Shown here one piece after another: positions 1 through 13,200 of a stretch of DNA of 64,000 bases. The notes under the pieces are model-generated. The model searched no databases, had not been told where the DNA came from, and saw only the letters and a program-made list of their open reading frames with translations. Position numbers and translations under genes: made by a program. This stretch comes from Zizania palustris (taxonomy: Eukaryota; Streptophyta; Magnoliopsida; Poales; Poaceae). The stretch lies in contig JAAALK010000286.1 in the NCBI GenBank assembly GCA_019279435.1, positions 43,771,712 through 43,835,711 on the forward strand. Direction: 5' to 3'. Within the stretch, counting starts at the first letter, position 1; every line of letters starts with the position of its first letter.

Positions 1-3000
1 ACGGGGACATCTGAAGGCTGGCTTGATAACTGTTGTTGTATGAAAACTCGGTGTACGGTAAACTTTTGTCCCAAGTTCCTCCAAAATCCAAGACGCATGC
101 CCGTAGCATATCTTCCAATACCTGATTCACCCTTTCGGTTTGTCCATCCGTCTGAGGGTGGTATGTTGTGCTGAAGTTTAGTCTCGTTCCCATTTCCTCT
201 TGAAGGTTCTTCCAGAATCGAGACGTAAACTGACTCCCTCTGTCGGATACTATCTTCTTGGGCACTCCATGAAGGCACACGATGCGGGCTATATACAATT
301 CTGCTAGCTTAAGGCCACTGAAGGTCGTCTTGACGGCTATAAAATGAGCTACCTTTGTTAGCCGATCATTGATTACCCATATAGAATCATATCCAAGCTG
401 GGTCTTTGGGAGTCCGGTGATGAAGTCCATACCGATCTCTTCCCATTTCCATTCAGGCACTTTAAGTGGCTGTAACAGCCCTGCGGGTCTCTGATGTTCT
501 GCTTTTACTCGTCGGCAGGTGTCACATTCCGCGACAAACTGAGTAATCTCTTTTTCATGCTAACCCACCAATAACGTTCCTTTAGGTCCTGGTACATCTT
601 GGTACTCCCGGGATGGATGGAGTACAGAGTATCATGGGTCTCCCTTAGAATAAGGGTTTTTATCTCCGGTTTATCTGGCACGCAGATCCTAGTTCCAAAC
701 CATATGGTGCTATTCTCGTCCTCTGAGAATCCTAAGGCCTTGCCCTGTCTCATGTTCTTCTTAATGGCGGCTATGTCCGGGTCTTCTAACTGAGCTTCTC
801 GGATTTGCTCGAACAGGATTGGTCGGGTCTCAAGGGTGGCTAGATATGCTCCTGTGGTTAACCCGAGATTTAACTTTTCCATCTCCTTATATAACAAAGG
901 CGTGTGATCCTGAATCACGATGGCGGTGCAGTATCCTTTACGACTTAATGCGTCAGCTATCACGTTTGCTTTGTCGGGATGGTAGTGAATACCTAAGTCA
1001 TAGTCCTTTATTAATTACAACCATCGCCTTTGCCGAAGGTTGAGATCTGGCTGCGTGAAGATATACTTCAGACTCTTGTGATCCGTAAAGATTTCGCAGT
1101 GGTTTCCAATTAAATAATGCCTCCATATCTTTAGGGTGTGCACAACAGCAGCCAATTCCAGGTCGTGTGTTGGGTAGTTTAGCTCGTGAGGTCTCAACTA
1201 ACGAGAGGCGTACGAGACTACCTTCCCGTCTTGCATAAGGACACATCCCAATCCCTGGCGAGATGTGTCGCAATAGACATGGAAGTCCTTCCTGATATCC
1301 GGTAGGGTCAGTATGGGTGCTGACACCAGCCGGGTCTTGAGGGTGCGAAAACTTTCCTCACATTCGGGAGTCCATTAAAACTTCTCTCCCTTCTGCAACA
1401 ACTTAGTCATAGGCTTGGCTATCTTGGAAAAATTCTCGATAAATCGCCGATAATATCCAGCCAAACCAAGAAAGCTTCGTATCTCTGATACGTTGGTGGG
1501 TGGCAGCCAATCTGTAACTGCTTCCATGGTGGCAGGGTCTACTGCAATACCTTGTGCAGAGATGATATGTCCAAGGAACTTTACTTCCGCCGTCCAAAAT
1601 TTGCACTTGCTGTACTTGGCGTATAATTGGTGTTCCCTTAGTTTTCCTAAGGTCAACCGGATGTGAGTCTCGTGCTCCTCTTTATCCTTGGAATAGATGA
1701 GAATGTCATCTATGAATACCACAATGAACTTGTCCAAATATTCCATAAACACCTTATTCATCATATTCATGAAGAATGCTGGGGCGTTGGTCAAACCAAA
1801 AGACATAACAGTGCACTCATATAATCCATAGCGAGAGGTAAAAGTCGTCTTGGGTATGTCCTCCTCTCGAATCCTCAACTGATGATAACCGGACCGTAGG
1901 TCGATCTTGGAAAATACTGTAGCTCCTTTCAGCTGGTCAAATAGATCATCGATCCTGGGTAACGGGTATTTGTTCTTGATGGTTACCTCATTCAAGGCTC
2001 GATAATCCACACAAATACGCTTAGTCTTGTCCTCTTTCTTCTCAACGAAGATGACGGGAGCTCCCCAGGGGGATGTGCTAGGTCTGATGTAGCCTTTCTT
2101 CTCAAGATCCTCTAGTTGCTGCTTCATCTCAGCTAGCTCATTGGCGGCCATCCGGTATGGTCGCTTGTAGATGGGAGTGGTTCCGGGTACTAAATCAATC
2201 CGAAACTCAATATCTCTCTTAGGTGGCATCCCTGGTAAATCCTCCGAAAATACGTCTGGGTACTCGTAAACCACTGGTATCTCCTCCAAAGTGATCTGGT
2301 GTAGCCGAGGTCTTCCGGACTTCAGGCTCGACATCTGGAATGTGACAGAAGTCCTTTCTTCACTAGTCACGGTTACTTGCCTCCGGGCACATCTTATCAC
2401 ACCTTGGTGCTTATTGAGCCAATCCATTCCTAGAATGAGATCCAAGCCTTGGCATTCTATTAGGATGGGGTCGGCCCAGAATATTGTGCCTTGGATATCT
2501 ACCCATACCCTTGGACTATAAGAATGGGCTAGAGTTTGTTTGCCAGGGGTGGCTATTAATACGGGTCTTGGTAATTCACTTATGTTCAGATTATTCTTCC
2601 CCACAAAAGTTGTTGATATGAAGGAGTGCGTAGCTCCGGTATCAAATAATACCACTGCAAGGGCCGAATGTACCGTGAACTTACCCATGACGATCTCGGG
2701 TGCGACCTGGGCTTCCTCGGTGGTGACGTGGTTGACACGGGCGCGGATGGGAGGGTTGGTCGCGACTCCTTGTGCGCGCTTGGGATCGGGACACTGGTGG
2801 GAATAATGCCCCTCCTGGCGGCAGTTCAAGCATATCACGGGCTTGCCGTGCTTGTCATGCATAACCTCTGCTTTCTTGGCAGGGGCGGGTGGAGCGGCTG
2901 GTGCGGCGGGAGCGGGGCGAGGATGTCTGGCTCTGGCGTTGGCGGCGGGTGGCGCTGGACGGTACACCGGACACGGATGATATTGGGGCACTGGTGGGGG

Positions 3001-3864
3001 AGGCGTGAAGCGGGGCCTCTGCGCCATTCCTTGGTTATAGCGGAAGGCGATCATCCTCTTCTTCTTCAGGTCGACCTTGTTCTGCTGGGTCTCCTGAATA
3101 ATAGCTTTATTCACCAACTTTTGAAAGTTGGCATAATCTCCGGAGATCAACTAAAGGGAGAGCTCATCCTTCAGCCCCCGGAGGAACTTTGAATGCCTGG
3201 CCGTATCAGTACGGACCTCCTCAGGCGCATACCGGGCCAGCTGGTTGAACTCATGCAAGTACTTTGTGACGGAACCGCTTCCTTGCTGCAGGTCCCAAAA
3301 CTCTTGTTGTTTCTGGGCGATGATGCCGTCGGGGACATGGGCTGCGCGGAAGGCGGCGGAGAACTCAGCCCAAGTGTGGACGTGTCCCTCGGGCAAAGTC
3401 TCACGCAAGTTGTCCCACCATTCCGCGGTAGGACTCTGGAGTTGGTGGGCAGCGAAGGCTACCCTCTCCTGCTTAGTACAAGTTAGGAGGTCCAACTTTT
3501 TCCCAATCGTTCTCAACCAATCACCAGCCTCCACGGGGTTGGTGGTGCTTGAGAACGTGGGAGGGCGGACTCGGAGGAATTCCGAGAGCTGGGAGGTGGG
3601 TGCCGGAGCTGGAGTGGCGGGGCGAGGTAACTCAGGCTGTTGGTGGAGGCGGAAGAATTGAGCCTGCTGCTCTTGCATCTGTTGCTGCTGCTGTTGCATC
3701 TGGTTCAATAGTGCAGCTACCAACTGATTTTGATTGGCCATCATTTCGGCCAGTGTGGGGTGGTTGGCGACTAGGGCTTGCCTCTGCCCAGTTGCTCCCC
3801 ATTGGGGCAAGTTACCGTTGTCCCCTCCATTCTAGGGAGCATCGGAGCCTTGAGTGTCAGTCAT
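1..3864 (-). pseudogene. Decayed gag-pol polyprotein gene of the Tekay-type element
   Basis: Encodes capsid and enzymes of the gypsy element. The start is the ATG at 3864-3862. Visible domains in order: a glutamine-rich N-terminus, a Retrotrans_gag domain (about 3650-3160), a zinc knuckle [14 protein letters not shown] (near 2830), an aspartic protease with [10 protein letters not shown] (near 2640), a reverse transcriptase with catalytic FIDD (near 1715), an RNase H containing DHKSLKY (near 1075), and an integrase whose HHCC and catalytic core run off the left edge. In-frame stops lie at 3832-3834, 3151-3153, 1375-1377, 1198-1200 and 1015-1017. Three of them sit where a CAG codon is expected. 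A one-base frameshift in a T run (551-555, plus strand) separates the integrase N-terminus from its zinc motif, which continues in another frame. The copy is therefore dead. Confidence 0.85.
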
Positions 3865-4050
3865 CCTGAAGTTTCCAAAATAGATAACACTTTCTTAGGG
3901 GAAATGATACTAAGCTTTATTTCAAAATGTGTCGTTCTACGATTACATTTATGTTTTTTATTTAATCTTCACTCATGCCTTATATTTGACATGAGTGGCA
4001 ATACAATCCAAAGCATTAAAAAGGAAAACAACCAATCGTAAAGTCTACGT

Positions 4051-4842
4051 CTAGGGCAGCTCAGGGGACGACTCGACCACGGGCTCAGCGGAGATGGTCG
4101 GGGTCAAGGAGATGGAGGGTCCGGCGGGAGGTGCGCTACGGGAAATCCTCTTAGGTTTCACGGTGGGGATCCAAAGTGATTTCCGCTTGCGGGGCGGAAG
4201 GGGTGCGACCTCCTCGAGATCCTTCTTCAACTCCTCAATCTGCTGACGAAGATGAGCGTTGTCGGCGACGTTCTGACGTAGGAGCTCATTCTAGCGCCTC
4301 AACTCCTCGGCCTCGGCAGCCAACCGGTGCCCCTGCTAGACACGGCGTCGAAGATCTCCGTTCTCGCGGTTCAAATCCTCAGAAGAGTGACGGTAGAAGT
4401 CGATCGTGTCGCGCTGTCCGTTGGCATCTTGTAGTGCCTCATAGTGGAGCTCATCCATCGCCTCCAACAAGCGTACGGTGTGCCCAACCGCGGAGTGGCG
4501 CTGGGAGAGCGTACTAACATAGACGCTGTGGGGACTCCCTGGGGTGCGAAGGGGCACAAAACGATAGTCCGTGTCATAGAGCTCGCTGTCGTAGATCATC
4601 CGGAGCTCCGTGAGGGCCTGGAGGGCGGTGCGCTGACTAGCAACCAAGAAGGTGGGTCCTCCGCCTCGGTAGGTGTGGGCTGTCTGTGTAGTGGGCTGGA
4701 TGACGATGGTGACCTCTCAATAGCTTTCTTCTTCGTTGGGGAAGACTCCGTGAAACATCGGCTCATGCTCGAATCTGAGGAAACTGACGAGCATGCGAAC
4801 CTCGCGGATGAATCCGGCCTCGTCACAAAGAGTCCCGCTCAT
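4051..4842 (-). pseudogene. Extra upstream ORF (ORF0-like) between PBS and gag of the Tekay-type element
   Basis: A single reading frame of 264 codons from ATG 4842-4840 to TAG 4053-4051, on the same strand as gag and lying between the primer binding site and gag. It is broken by three in-frame stops (4717-4719, 4336-4338 and 4291-4293) but is otherwise coherent: a globular N-terminal half, a coiled-coil stretch rich in leucine, glutamate and glutamine (about 4330-4215), a basic PPRKRK/KPKRI patch that could be a nuclear signal, and a proline/serine-rich acidic end. I recall rice elements RIRE3 and RIRE8 being described with an additional ORF before gag, and this looks like the same kind of gene. 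Its function is unknown to me. The coding call rests on frame persistence and composition across the stops. Confidence 0.55.
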
Positions 4843-4978
4843 GGTATGGACCGGCATCTACAAAAGAGAGAAATTTTTGTGAAAACTCCAGAAGATGAGA
4901 GGGTAAGCCGTTTTATAAGAAAATATGGCTAATATAAGTCCTAGAGTCAGGTCTGTTTAGCTTCCTACAGTCAAGTCG

Positions 4979-4990
4979 GCTCTGATACCA
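4979..4990 (-). other. Primer binding site of the Tekay-type element (initiator tRNA-Met)
   Basis: On the minus strand TGGTATCAGAGC lies three bases after the 5' LTR end at 4994. This is the standard complement of the 3' end of plant initiator tRNA-Met, used to prime minus-strand cDNA synthesis. Confidence 0.9.
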
Positions 4991-7768
4991 TCTTGTCACG
5001 CCCCGATTTAATAAATCAGGACTTTTATTGAAATTCCATAGAAAATCAATAAAAATAAGACGTTCATCAATGCGACCACGTACAGAACGAGCAATCATTC
5101 CTGGTTCGTAGACCGTATTAGTACAAGAGTGAATAAAGATGAAGAGAAACTAATAAAACAAAGGGTCCTAGATGAACACCTCCTTCCAGTCTCGCCTTGA
5201 CTGGGTCGCTACTCCAGACCTTCATCCTCCTCGTAGTAGACGGGCTCTGGTGGTGTAAGTCAATGGGGGTGAGTAAAAACGTACTCAGCAAGCCACCAGA
5301 TGCAAATATAATGCGGAGTAATAACAAGGGAGATAGTGGCCAATTTTGCGGAAAAGCATAATTGTAAAGCATTTAAATGTGATCAATTTATTAGTACTGA
5401 AAAGTAAACATGTGTATGCATCATCATCTTCTAACTCGAGGGGTACAGTCAGCCCCACCTCGCTCAACAGTCCTTACATGCCATGAATAACTCAACCATT
5501 CAAACAATTGTAAACTAACTACGAGTAGTCACACAACCCGCCTTAACCGTAGGCACGGCTTTTCCAAAAGATTTAAACTCTGATCAGCGGTGTACCACTG
5601 TACCCACAAGGCACGCACTCACACTTACACCAAAGTGTAACGAGATGACCCATTCCACAGGAACTCGTGCCAAAACCTTCCATATGGTCTGCCTCGACCC
5701 GACAGCACCCTCTTATGGGTTTCATATGGTGTCCCGACGCGTCGAGCCTCACCATACCCCCCCTTCAGCCACGTCGGTATAAGTCACCCGCAGGTTGCCC
5801 CTTGCCCCTTCCACTATGGTGCATCGAGCCGGATTGTTCCATACTTTCAGTTAGGACTTACCCATTAGACTTGTGGTTGGTACGGAAGTGCTTTGCAACA
5901 GATCCCACAGACCGGTCCTTATAGTGCCCCGGGTGCGACCAACCAATGTCCTAGCTTGCACCCGGAACCCACCAAACTTATAACATAGCCAACTCCAACA
6001 GAGTCCACAGACGTGAATAACGGGGAAATACATATAGTAGAATCCATCTATCTACGACTCATTATTTTTATCCTATAGCAGTTGTGTCGGTACATTGGAC
6101 ACTAGCTAATATAATATTTGTAGAGTGACAAGGAGTGTAGGCTCAATAAGCATGGCTTGGGTTTGCACACAAGGATGGGGATCTAATAAATATAGTGTAG
6201 GGCTTGATATTTGACTAATGTAATATTATCCTATGAGTTATAGCGATAATTTATTAAAACATGGGCTCAATGATGATCAAAATGGGGGTTGTGACTTGCC
6301 TTGATCAGCAAATGGTGATGGAGGAATCTCGGGGTAAAACTCCGGCTCCTCGACGTACTCGTAGTCTTCTCGATACGGAAAAATAAACATAGCATTCAAT
6401 AAACAGATAAACTATCACCAAAGAATAAACATACAAGTGTTAGGGGGTTTAACAAGTGAAATATGGTGTTATTATTCTGAGGTTTGGTGAAAACATTAAA
6501 TATAGGATTTTAAGGCTTTTCTCAATTTATTTTATGAATTTATACTTTTATCCCTAAGGGATTTTTATTCATTTAATTAGTAAGATTATTTTGGGCAACA
6601 AGAACATACTGTTTTTATGGCATTAATGTGTAGAGAATAAAATTCTGAATTTAATAAAATTTGAATGGTGAAATTTGGAGTTAAAATGAGCAAGTTATGA
6701 ATTTTGGAAGTTTAAACATTTTTCTGGAATTTTATTTAAACAGAAAATGAGCTCTGGTCCACGGTGAGCCAGGCCCACGGTGGACCAGCGACTGTGCGCG
6801 TGGACCCGAACGATCTGGACCGTTCAATCTGGATCCAGCGGCCAGATGCGAGGCGGGAGGGTTAAGTGAAAAGGGACGGCTGAGATTAAATTGCGCGAAC
6901 CGGTATGACGTGGATGCATAGGATTCATCTGGGGATTTAAGTTTCAATCTACGGCTCAGATTAAAAGATACCGGTTTGACCGGATTCGAGGGCCCAGATT
7001 AGATCCCCTCGGCACGCACAGATGCGATCAGACAGTTTAGGTGTCGTCCGGCACGGCACGCGCTAAGGGGGCACGTACCCCCTTCATCTCCGGCGACGGC
7101 GGGGCTCGGGCGCGGCGGCGATACCAACGACGAGCGCCTAGGGGTCTAGCTACCAGCAGAAATGGAACGAGGGAAGCAAGGGGAGTGTGATGGTACCGAA
7201 GATGTCGACGGTGGGCGACTGACGGCGACCGGTGGTGAGGGTAGACGAAGGAGGGCCTTCGGGTGCTCGACGGCGACGGCGATCCTGCGGTCTTTTTGGC
7301 CAACGGAGGCGATGCCGAGGTAGGGCGGGCTCCGGCGGTCACGACGGTGGCGACGGCGTGGACGGAGGTGGTCCGAATCGGCGGCGAGCAGTGGCCAGAG
7401 GTGGAGCAGGAGAGAAAACCCGAAGGAGGGGTGGGGCACTCTGGTTTTGCTCCGCCACGGCTACGGTGGTGTGGGCTGAGTGCGGCGAGGGCGAGGGGTT
7501 CTTATAGGGGGTTTGCCGGCGTTTAAATGGAAGGGAACCGGGGTTTCCATTTTTCCCCACCGGTGAACTTTCCTTGGGCTCGGGTTCCTTCCATGTATGG
7601 AGAAAACACGTGGTCTCGGGTGGAAGGTGATCCCTGGCGGTCGGAGAAGGCGATCCACCGGCCAATTTGGCGAGATCGGGCACGGGGCGGTGGATTTGGA
7701 AAGTGGGGGCTCGCCAGCGATGGAAAGGGGATCCCCTTCCATCGGGGAAGACGATCCCAACAGGTGGC

Positions 7769-9378
7769 TGTAGGACCGAAAGTAGCGACCAGAGGGGGGT
7801 GAATGGACGCCTAAAAAATTCTTGCTAAACTATGTGCTAATCCCAACACCCAAACGAACTTAGCCAGTCAAATAATATTAGCCAAGCAAATTGCAGGAAT
7901 TAAATTGGTTTAGCCTAAAAATAATCGGTGTCCCAATTAAAATGATATTAAAGATAAACTAAATAGAAATACTGCAGTAAATAAAATTGGTACTAGAAAT
8001 ATTTAATAACGTAAGCAAAATGCCTAAATATGTTAATAGAATATTCAGACTACGGTCTAAAAATAAAATACTAATCAACTAAATAAAAACATGGATTATC
8101 CAGAAATTAATTAAGAAATAAACCTAAAATATTTCATGGAAATCTAGAATAAATATATTACTGCGACTAATAAATTTTTCTTTTTATATGAGCAGATTAA
8201 AAACACTTAAATAAATAATACGAGATACATAATAAAAATCTAACTACGAGATTAATAGCTAGATTTAAACTACCTGAAAAATAGAAGATTAAAAGTGCTA
8301 ACCTGCATCTGAAAATTTTTCGGACAGACGCACTGCTGCGTTGTTTTATTATTTTTTTCCTCTTGTGCCGCCGCCGCTCGTGGATCAAGAACTGTGCTGA
8401 AGATCACAGCTTTCCACAAAAAAAATTGCCCTGCTACTTTATCCCGAGCCGTGTGTTGCCGTCAATTTCCATGGGGCCCACGCCAAGAAGCCACATTGCG
8501 TGCTGGATTTTCTCTTTGGCTGTCGTGCGCTCGCCTCGAGGCCGTGAAAAGAATTTTCGTCGCTGCTGCCGCCGTGGGAGAACGCAGCAAGAAAACACGA
8601 ACCTGCTGCCTTGTATTTTCGCACCAGCCTAGGATGTGAAGACGGCAGACAACTACGCGCCTAGGCTGAAAGCCTCACTGCGGTGTCTCGGCCAAAGCGC
8701 ATTGACGCCTACGAGAGGACCGTCGGCGACGACAGATCAAAATAAAAAATCGGCGGCGGAAGAAAAAACTAGAACGATGGAAAACATTGAACTGTGGATT
8801 GATCTCTTAAAAAACCAGTTATTTATCCCTAGGGGATGGGGGCCTATTTATAGACGACTCCTAATACATGAAAAGACTAATTTACTCATAAGGTAAATTA
8901 AAACTGACTCTAAAATAAATTCCGAAAATTACTAAAATATTCTTAGAAAAATCACCTGACTCAACTAAAAATATTCTAAACTTAAAAACTAATTATTAAT
9001 ATCTTAAAAACAAAATAATCATAGGTTGTCAGTTTTGCGCCGAAACTGACAAAGCGTCCACCGTCTTCGCACCGGGTACCCGGATTGGGCCGACCCGACC
9101 CCGCGGCTTTCTCAGCCCGGCAATCGCTCGCCGCCCGTGTACCTGAGTCAAACCCAGTCAATAGACTAGTGAATCATCTGCCGCTCCTAGCCATGTACCC
9201 GGATTGGGCCAGCCCGACCCCGCGGCTCCTCTGCCCGGCTATCGCTCGCTACCCGTGTACATGAGTCACACGCGCCTCAAACACGGCAGGTCTTCATATC
9301 TCCCTTCCTTTGACTTCTGTTGACAATCACTCATCACATCTGGAATATCAAAACCATATTCTTCAACATGGTTTCTCA
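7769..9378 (-). repeat. 3' LTR of Copia-1
   Basis: Runs from TGTAGGACCG at 7769 to GGTTTCTCA at 9378 and matches 28653-30199. A TATAAATA box on the minus strand lies at 8845-8852, in the place expected of the LTR promoter. It is directly followed on the plus strand by the complement of the polypurine tract. Confidence 0.9.
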
Positions 9379-9405
9379 ATCTCCCCCTTGATGAGTGCAT
9401 TGTCA
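9379..9405 (-). other. Polypurine tract of Copia-1 and adjoining inverted-repeat arm
   Basis: The plus strand reads ATCTCCCCCTTG next to the 3' LTR, so the minus strand has the purine-rich CAAGGGGGAGAT that primes plus-strand DNA synthesis. The next bases, TTGATGAGT and TTGTCAAC, recur in reverse complement at about 21530-21555 further inside the element. Confidence 0.8.
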
Positions 9406-9509
9406 ACACCCTCTTCAGCTCATCTTCAGAACCTGCAAAACACGTGGAAACAAGAAAACAAAGACAAAAGAAAATAAAAGAAAGAAAATAAAAGTTTACC
9501 CCTAATAAC

Positions 9510-9994
9510 TGTTGGGGGAAATTACTTCATTTCCAGGACTTAAAGGTTAACCCTCCGAAGGCTCTAAGAAGGTCCCGAAGATGGTCGACTAATGCTCAAT
9601 GATACGTCAGCACGTTCGAAGGGTGCCACGATGTGAAGTCTCGGAGGACCCTCCGAAGGGAGAGAGGAGGCTTCGAAGCAGGAAGACGTGACTGATTGGA
9701 TGCCCTGCTTATCCATCTACCCTGCAGCACTTTACCGTGTATAACCTTGTTTATAATACTGAAGGTCATTTGTAATATAAGGGTAAATAGGTCTATTCCT
9801 TAAACCTTTCTCCCTATAAATACCCCCCTTTGTACCTTGTATGAAGGATCCAGAACCAGCGGTTCAAATACACATATTCGGACCTCTTGAGTTGTTATCC
9901 TTTACGGAGGCTCAAGTTTGTCCTAAAAACACAAACCTCTTGTTTGTCCGTTCTTAACTACTAAGAATCTGTTGGTGTGACTTTTACACCAACA
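9510..9994 (+). repeat. 5' LTR of Gypsy-2
   Basis: Begins TGTTGGGGGAAATTAC and ends TTTACACCAACA. A TATAAATA box at 9815-9822 is the likely promoter. The LTR is rich in CTCCGAAG and TTCGAAG motifs. Confidence 0.95.
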
Positions 9995-9996
9995 GT

Positions 9997-10014
9997 TGGC
10001 GCCGTCCGTGGGGA
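9997..10014 (+). other. Primer binding site of Gypsy-2
   Basis: TGGCGCCGTCCGTGGGGA lies two bases after the LTR. The first ten bases complement a tRNA 3' end of the plant tRNA-Asp type; the rest deviates, so the exact primer tRNA is uncertain. Confidence 0.6.
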
Positions 10015-10202
10015 TCCAAGTTCTAAAAGCTTGTTCTCTACTGCTAACTGCACTCTGAAGAAAACTTACGGGGGGAGCCTCGGAATCCTGAGATTCCGCG
10101 CACCCTTCAGTTAAGGGCTTCTTAGTGCAGCCCGAAGGCCTTCCCTCGACCCCCTCGAGTCGTTCGAAGCCTTCCATTTCCAAGACATCTCATCGACTAA
10201 CC

Positions 10203-13200
10203 ATGCCTCCAAAGCGTGGTCAGGCTACAGGTCCCCTTCGAAGGTCCTCTCGGACCAACGGAGCCGGACCCTCAGCTAATCCGACGGTTCCTGCCGGAAC
10301 CGATGGGCGTCGAGCGCCTCGGGGCCCTCTACCCCCCCCCCCTACAATGCTTCAGACCGACTACGCAGCAAGCCAAGACCCTGAAGTTCCCTCCGACGAA
10401 GGCGAAGGCCCTCCCGAGACCGAGGCTACGCAGCTAGCCAGGCTTCAGGAGGAGGTGTCCAGATGGAGGCAGGAAGCCGCCGACAGACTCCGCACTCAAG
10501 CTTCCACTGAAACTCCAAGAGGGCCTCTAGACGATGGAGGTCACAACCCCCAGAAGTTATACAAGTCCAAGAGGAGGCCGAGAATGCGTCCTTCGACAAT
10601 GAGTCTCCATTGCACCCTGATCTACAGAGAGTGCCTTTCGACCCCAAGTTCAAGGCCTCGAAGCTGCACAAGTACTCCGGGGGATCGGACCCCGGGGAGT
10701 TCGCCCGCTCGTACGCCCTAGCTATAGAAGCAAGCGGAGGGGTACGAAGCACCATGGCAAAATGCTTCCCACTTGCTCTCGAAGGTGTGGCGCTCCGGTG
10801 GTTCTGGTCCCTAAAACCAGGATCGATCAAGTCATGGGAACTACTCAAAAAGAAGTTCGTGAGCAACTTCCAAGGCACTTTCGTGGCCCCGATGTCCACG
10901 GGAAGTTTGTTCCAAGTAAAGCAGCGGGAAGGAGAAACCCTCCGAGAATACTTTACACGCTTCGCCCACACCAAGTCACAGATCAAGGGCCTTACTACCT
11001 CTTCGGTAGTTGATGCTGCCCGAGAAGGGGTGCTGAACCCCGACCTCCTCAGCAAACTCCATCGGAAGCCGGTAACATCCGTAGCACAGCTCATGGCATA
11101 CTTCGAACAATATGCCAAGGCAGAGGAAGGATGCCTTCGGCGAGCTGAGGCAGCACTACCCACCCTCCGGGAAGTCAAAAGGGAGCCAGAGGCCACCGCT
11201 CCGCCACAACCTCCACAAGACAGCCGCCCTAGCGAGTATAGGCGAGGAAAAAAGCATTTCCGTTCGGAAGTACTAAACATTGCACCTTCAGCTTCGAAGG
11301 CACCGGCCAGTTTCCAGCAGGTAAAAAATTTTAAGGCTGGGCCGTCAGTACCTCAAGAAAGGGTGCCTGGAAGGCGCCAGAGTCATTTTTGCTGCGTGCA
11401 TGGCGATAATAGAAGCCATGACACGAAAGACTGCAAGACGATATTAACCCTTCGGGGTGAATACATCGACCGAAATACCAGGAGGGGTACTTCGGACCGG
11501 GTTCCACCTGCGGCACGATCGGAGCCTGTTCAAACTGTGGCCCGAGCCGGTGCCCTCGAAGCCCCTATACGTCTACCGGTGGCCAGTATTATGCCACCAC
11601 CAAGGCACGAAGATCCACAAGACCGCGGCAAAAGAGTGGTCCTACCCATCTCCGGAGGAGGGACCCTCGGCAGCATGTCCAAGAGACAGCGCTGTGAGTA
11701 CGTCCGAGAAGTTGGGCACATTGGGACTTCAAGTTCCGCTGAAGGGATGCCAGAATGGTCCCGTGTACCCATCTCATTCACAGCCAGCGATGCAGTAGGG
11801 GTGAAGTTTCCCCATGCCGACCCATTAGTCATCTCTGCCGATATAGCAGGGGCTGATGTTCGGAGGATCCTGGTGGACGGTGGAAGCTCCGCAGATATAC
11901 TCTTCGTTCAAGCCTTCGACCAGATGTGCATACCCCGGAAGCATCTACTCCCTGCAGCCCGGCCACTTCAAGGGTTCTCAGGACCGCCTCTCGATGCCCT
12001 CGGCCAAATAGGACTCGAGGTTGCCTTCGGAGAGGGGCCGCTGGCCCGAGTAGAGGAGGTGATTTTCGACGTGGTGGATGCCCCTTACGCCTACAATGCT
12101 ATCTTCGGACGAGGGATGTTAAACCAATTCGGGGCTATAGCTCATCACAACTACCTTTGTCTCAAAATGCCCACACAAGGTGGAGTGCTCACTATTTCAG
12201 GAGACCAAGCTGTAGCCAGAAGGACAGAATATGGCCACGGGCAGCCATTGGACCCTCGACAAGTGCACAATGTGGCGGAGAGCGCCGAAGAAGTACCAGA
12301 AGCCTTGAGCCCCCCGAAGGGATCCTCGCTCAAACCAAGCCCGGAGGGTGATGTCGAGACAAGAATAATCTCAGAAGACGGCAAAGAATACCCAATAAAA
12401 TTTGGCAAGGGGCTATCTCCGGAGATAACCGCCTCATTAGAAGAAGTCGTCAAGAAGAATTTAGACATGTTTGCTTGGACCGACGAAGATATCACGGGGG
12501 TCGACCGAAGCATCATAGAGCACAGTCTGCTCGTCAACCCGAAGGCCAAGCCAGTGCGCCAGGGGCTCCGGAAGCTATCAACAGAAAGAGCAAATTTAGC
12601 CAAGGCCGAAGTGGAAAAATTGTTAAAAGCTGGCATTATCAGGGAAGTGGCCCATACCGAGTGGTTGGCCAACCCTGTTTTTGTAAGGAAGAAGGATTCC
12701 AGCAAATGGCGCATGTGTATTGACTTCACATCACTAAATAAAGCATGCCCGCGAGACCCCTACCCAATGCCCCGAATAGATCAATTAATAGATTCCACAG
12801 CCGGCTCCGAACTATTAAGCTTCCTCGATGCATACTCCGGGTACCATCAAGTATGGCTGAAGAAAGAAGACGAGGCCAAGACAAGTTTCATAACTCCTTC
12901 AGGAGTATTCTGCTATGTGAGAATGCCGTTTGGTTTACGGAATGCCGGAGCCACATTTTCTCGCTTAATAGCTAAAGCTTTAGGCCATCAGATAGGCCGC
13001 AATGTCGAAGCCTACATGGACGATATTGTAATAAAAAGTGCTCAAAAGCATCAGCATAGCATAGACTTAGATGAAACTTTTGAGAGCCTCCGAGCATGTG
13101 GAGTACGCCTCAATCCCGAAAAATGTATATTCGGGGCACAAGCAGGGAAGCTGCTAGGGTACTTAGTTTCGAGCAGGGGGATCGAAGCCAGCCCAACGCA

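Noticed and set aside
7037..7802. Several overlapping ORFs on both strands
   Set aside because: GC-rich LTR DNA of the Tekay element; low-complexity Arg/Pro/Gly/Ser peptides with no domain and not kept in the solo LTR.
10426..11280. 284-aa minus-strand ORF
   Set aside because: It is the shadow of the Gypsy-2 gag region, whose plus-strand frame has clear gag and pol domains.
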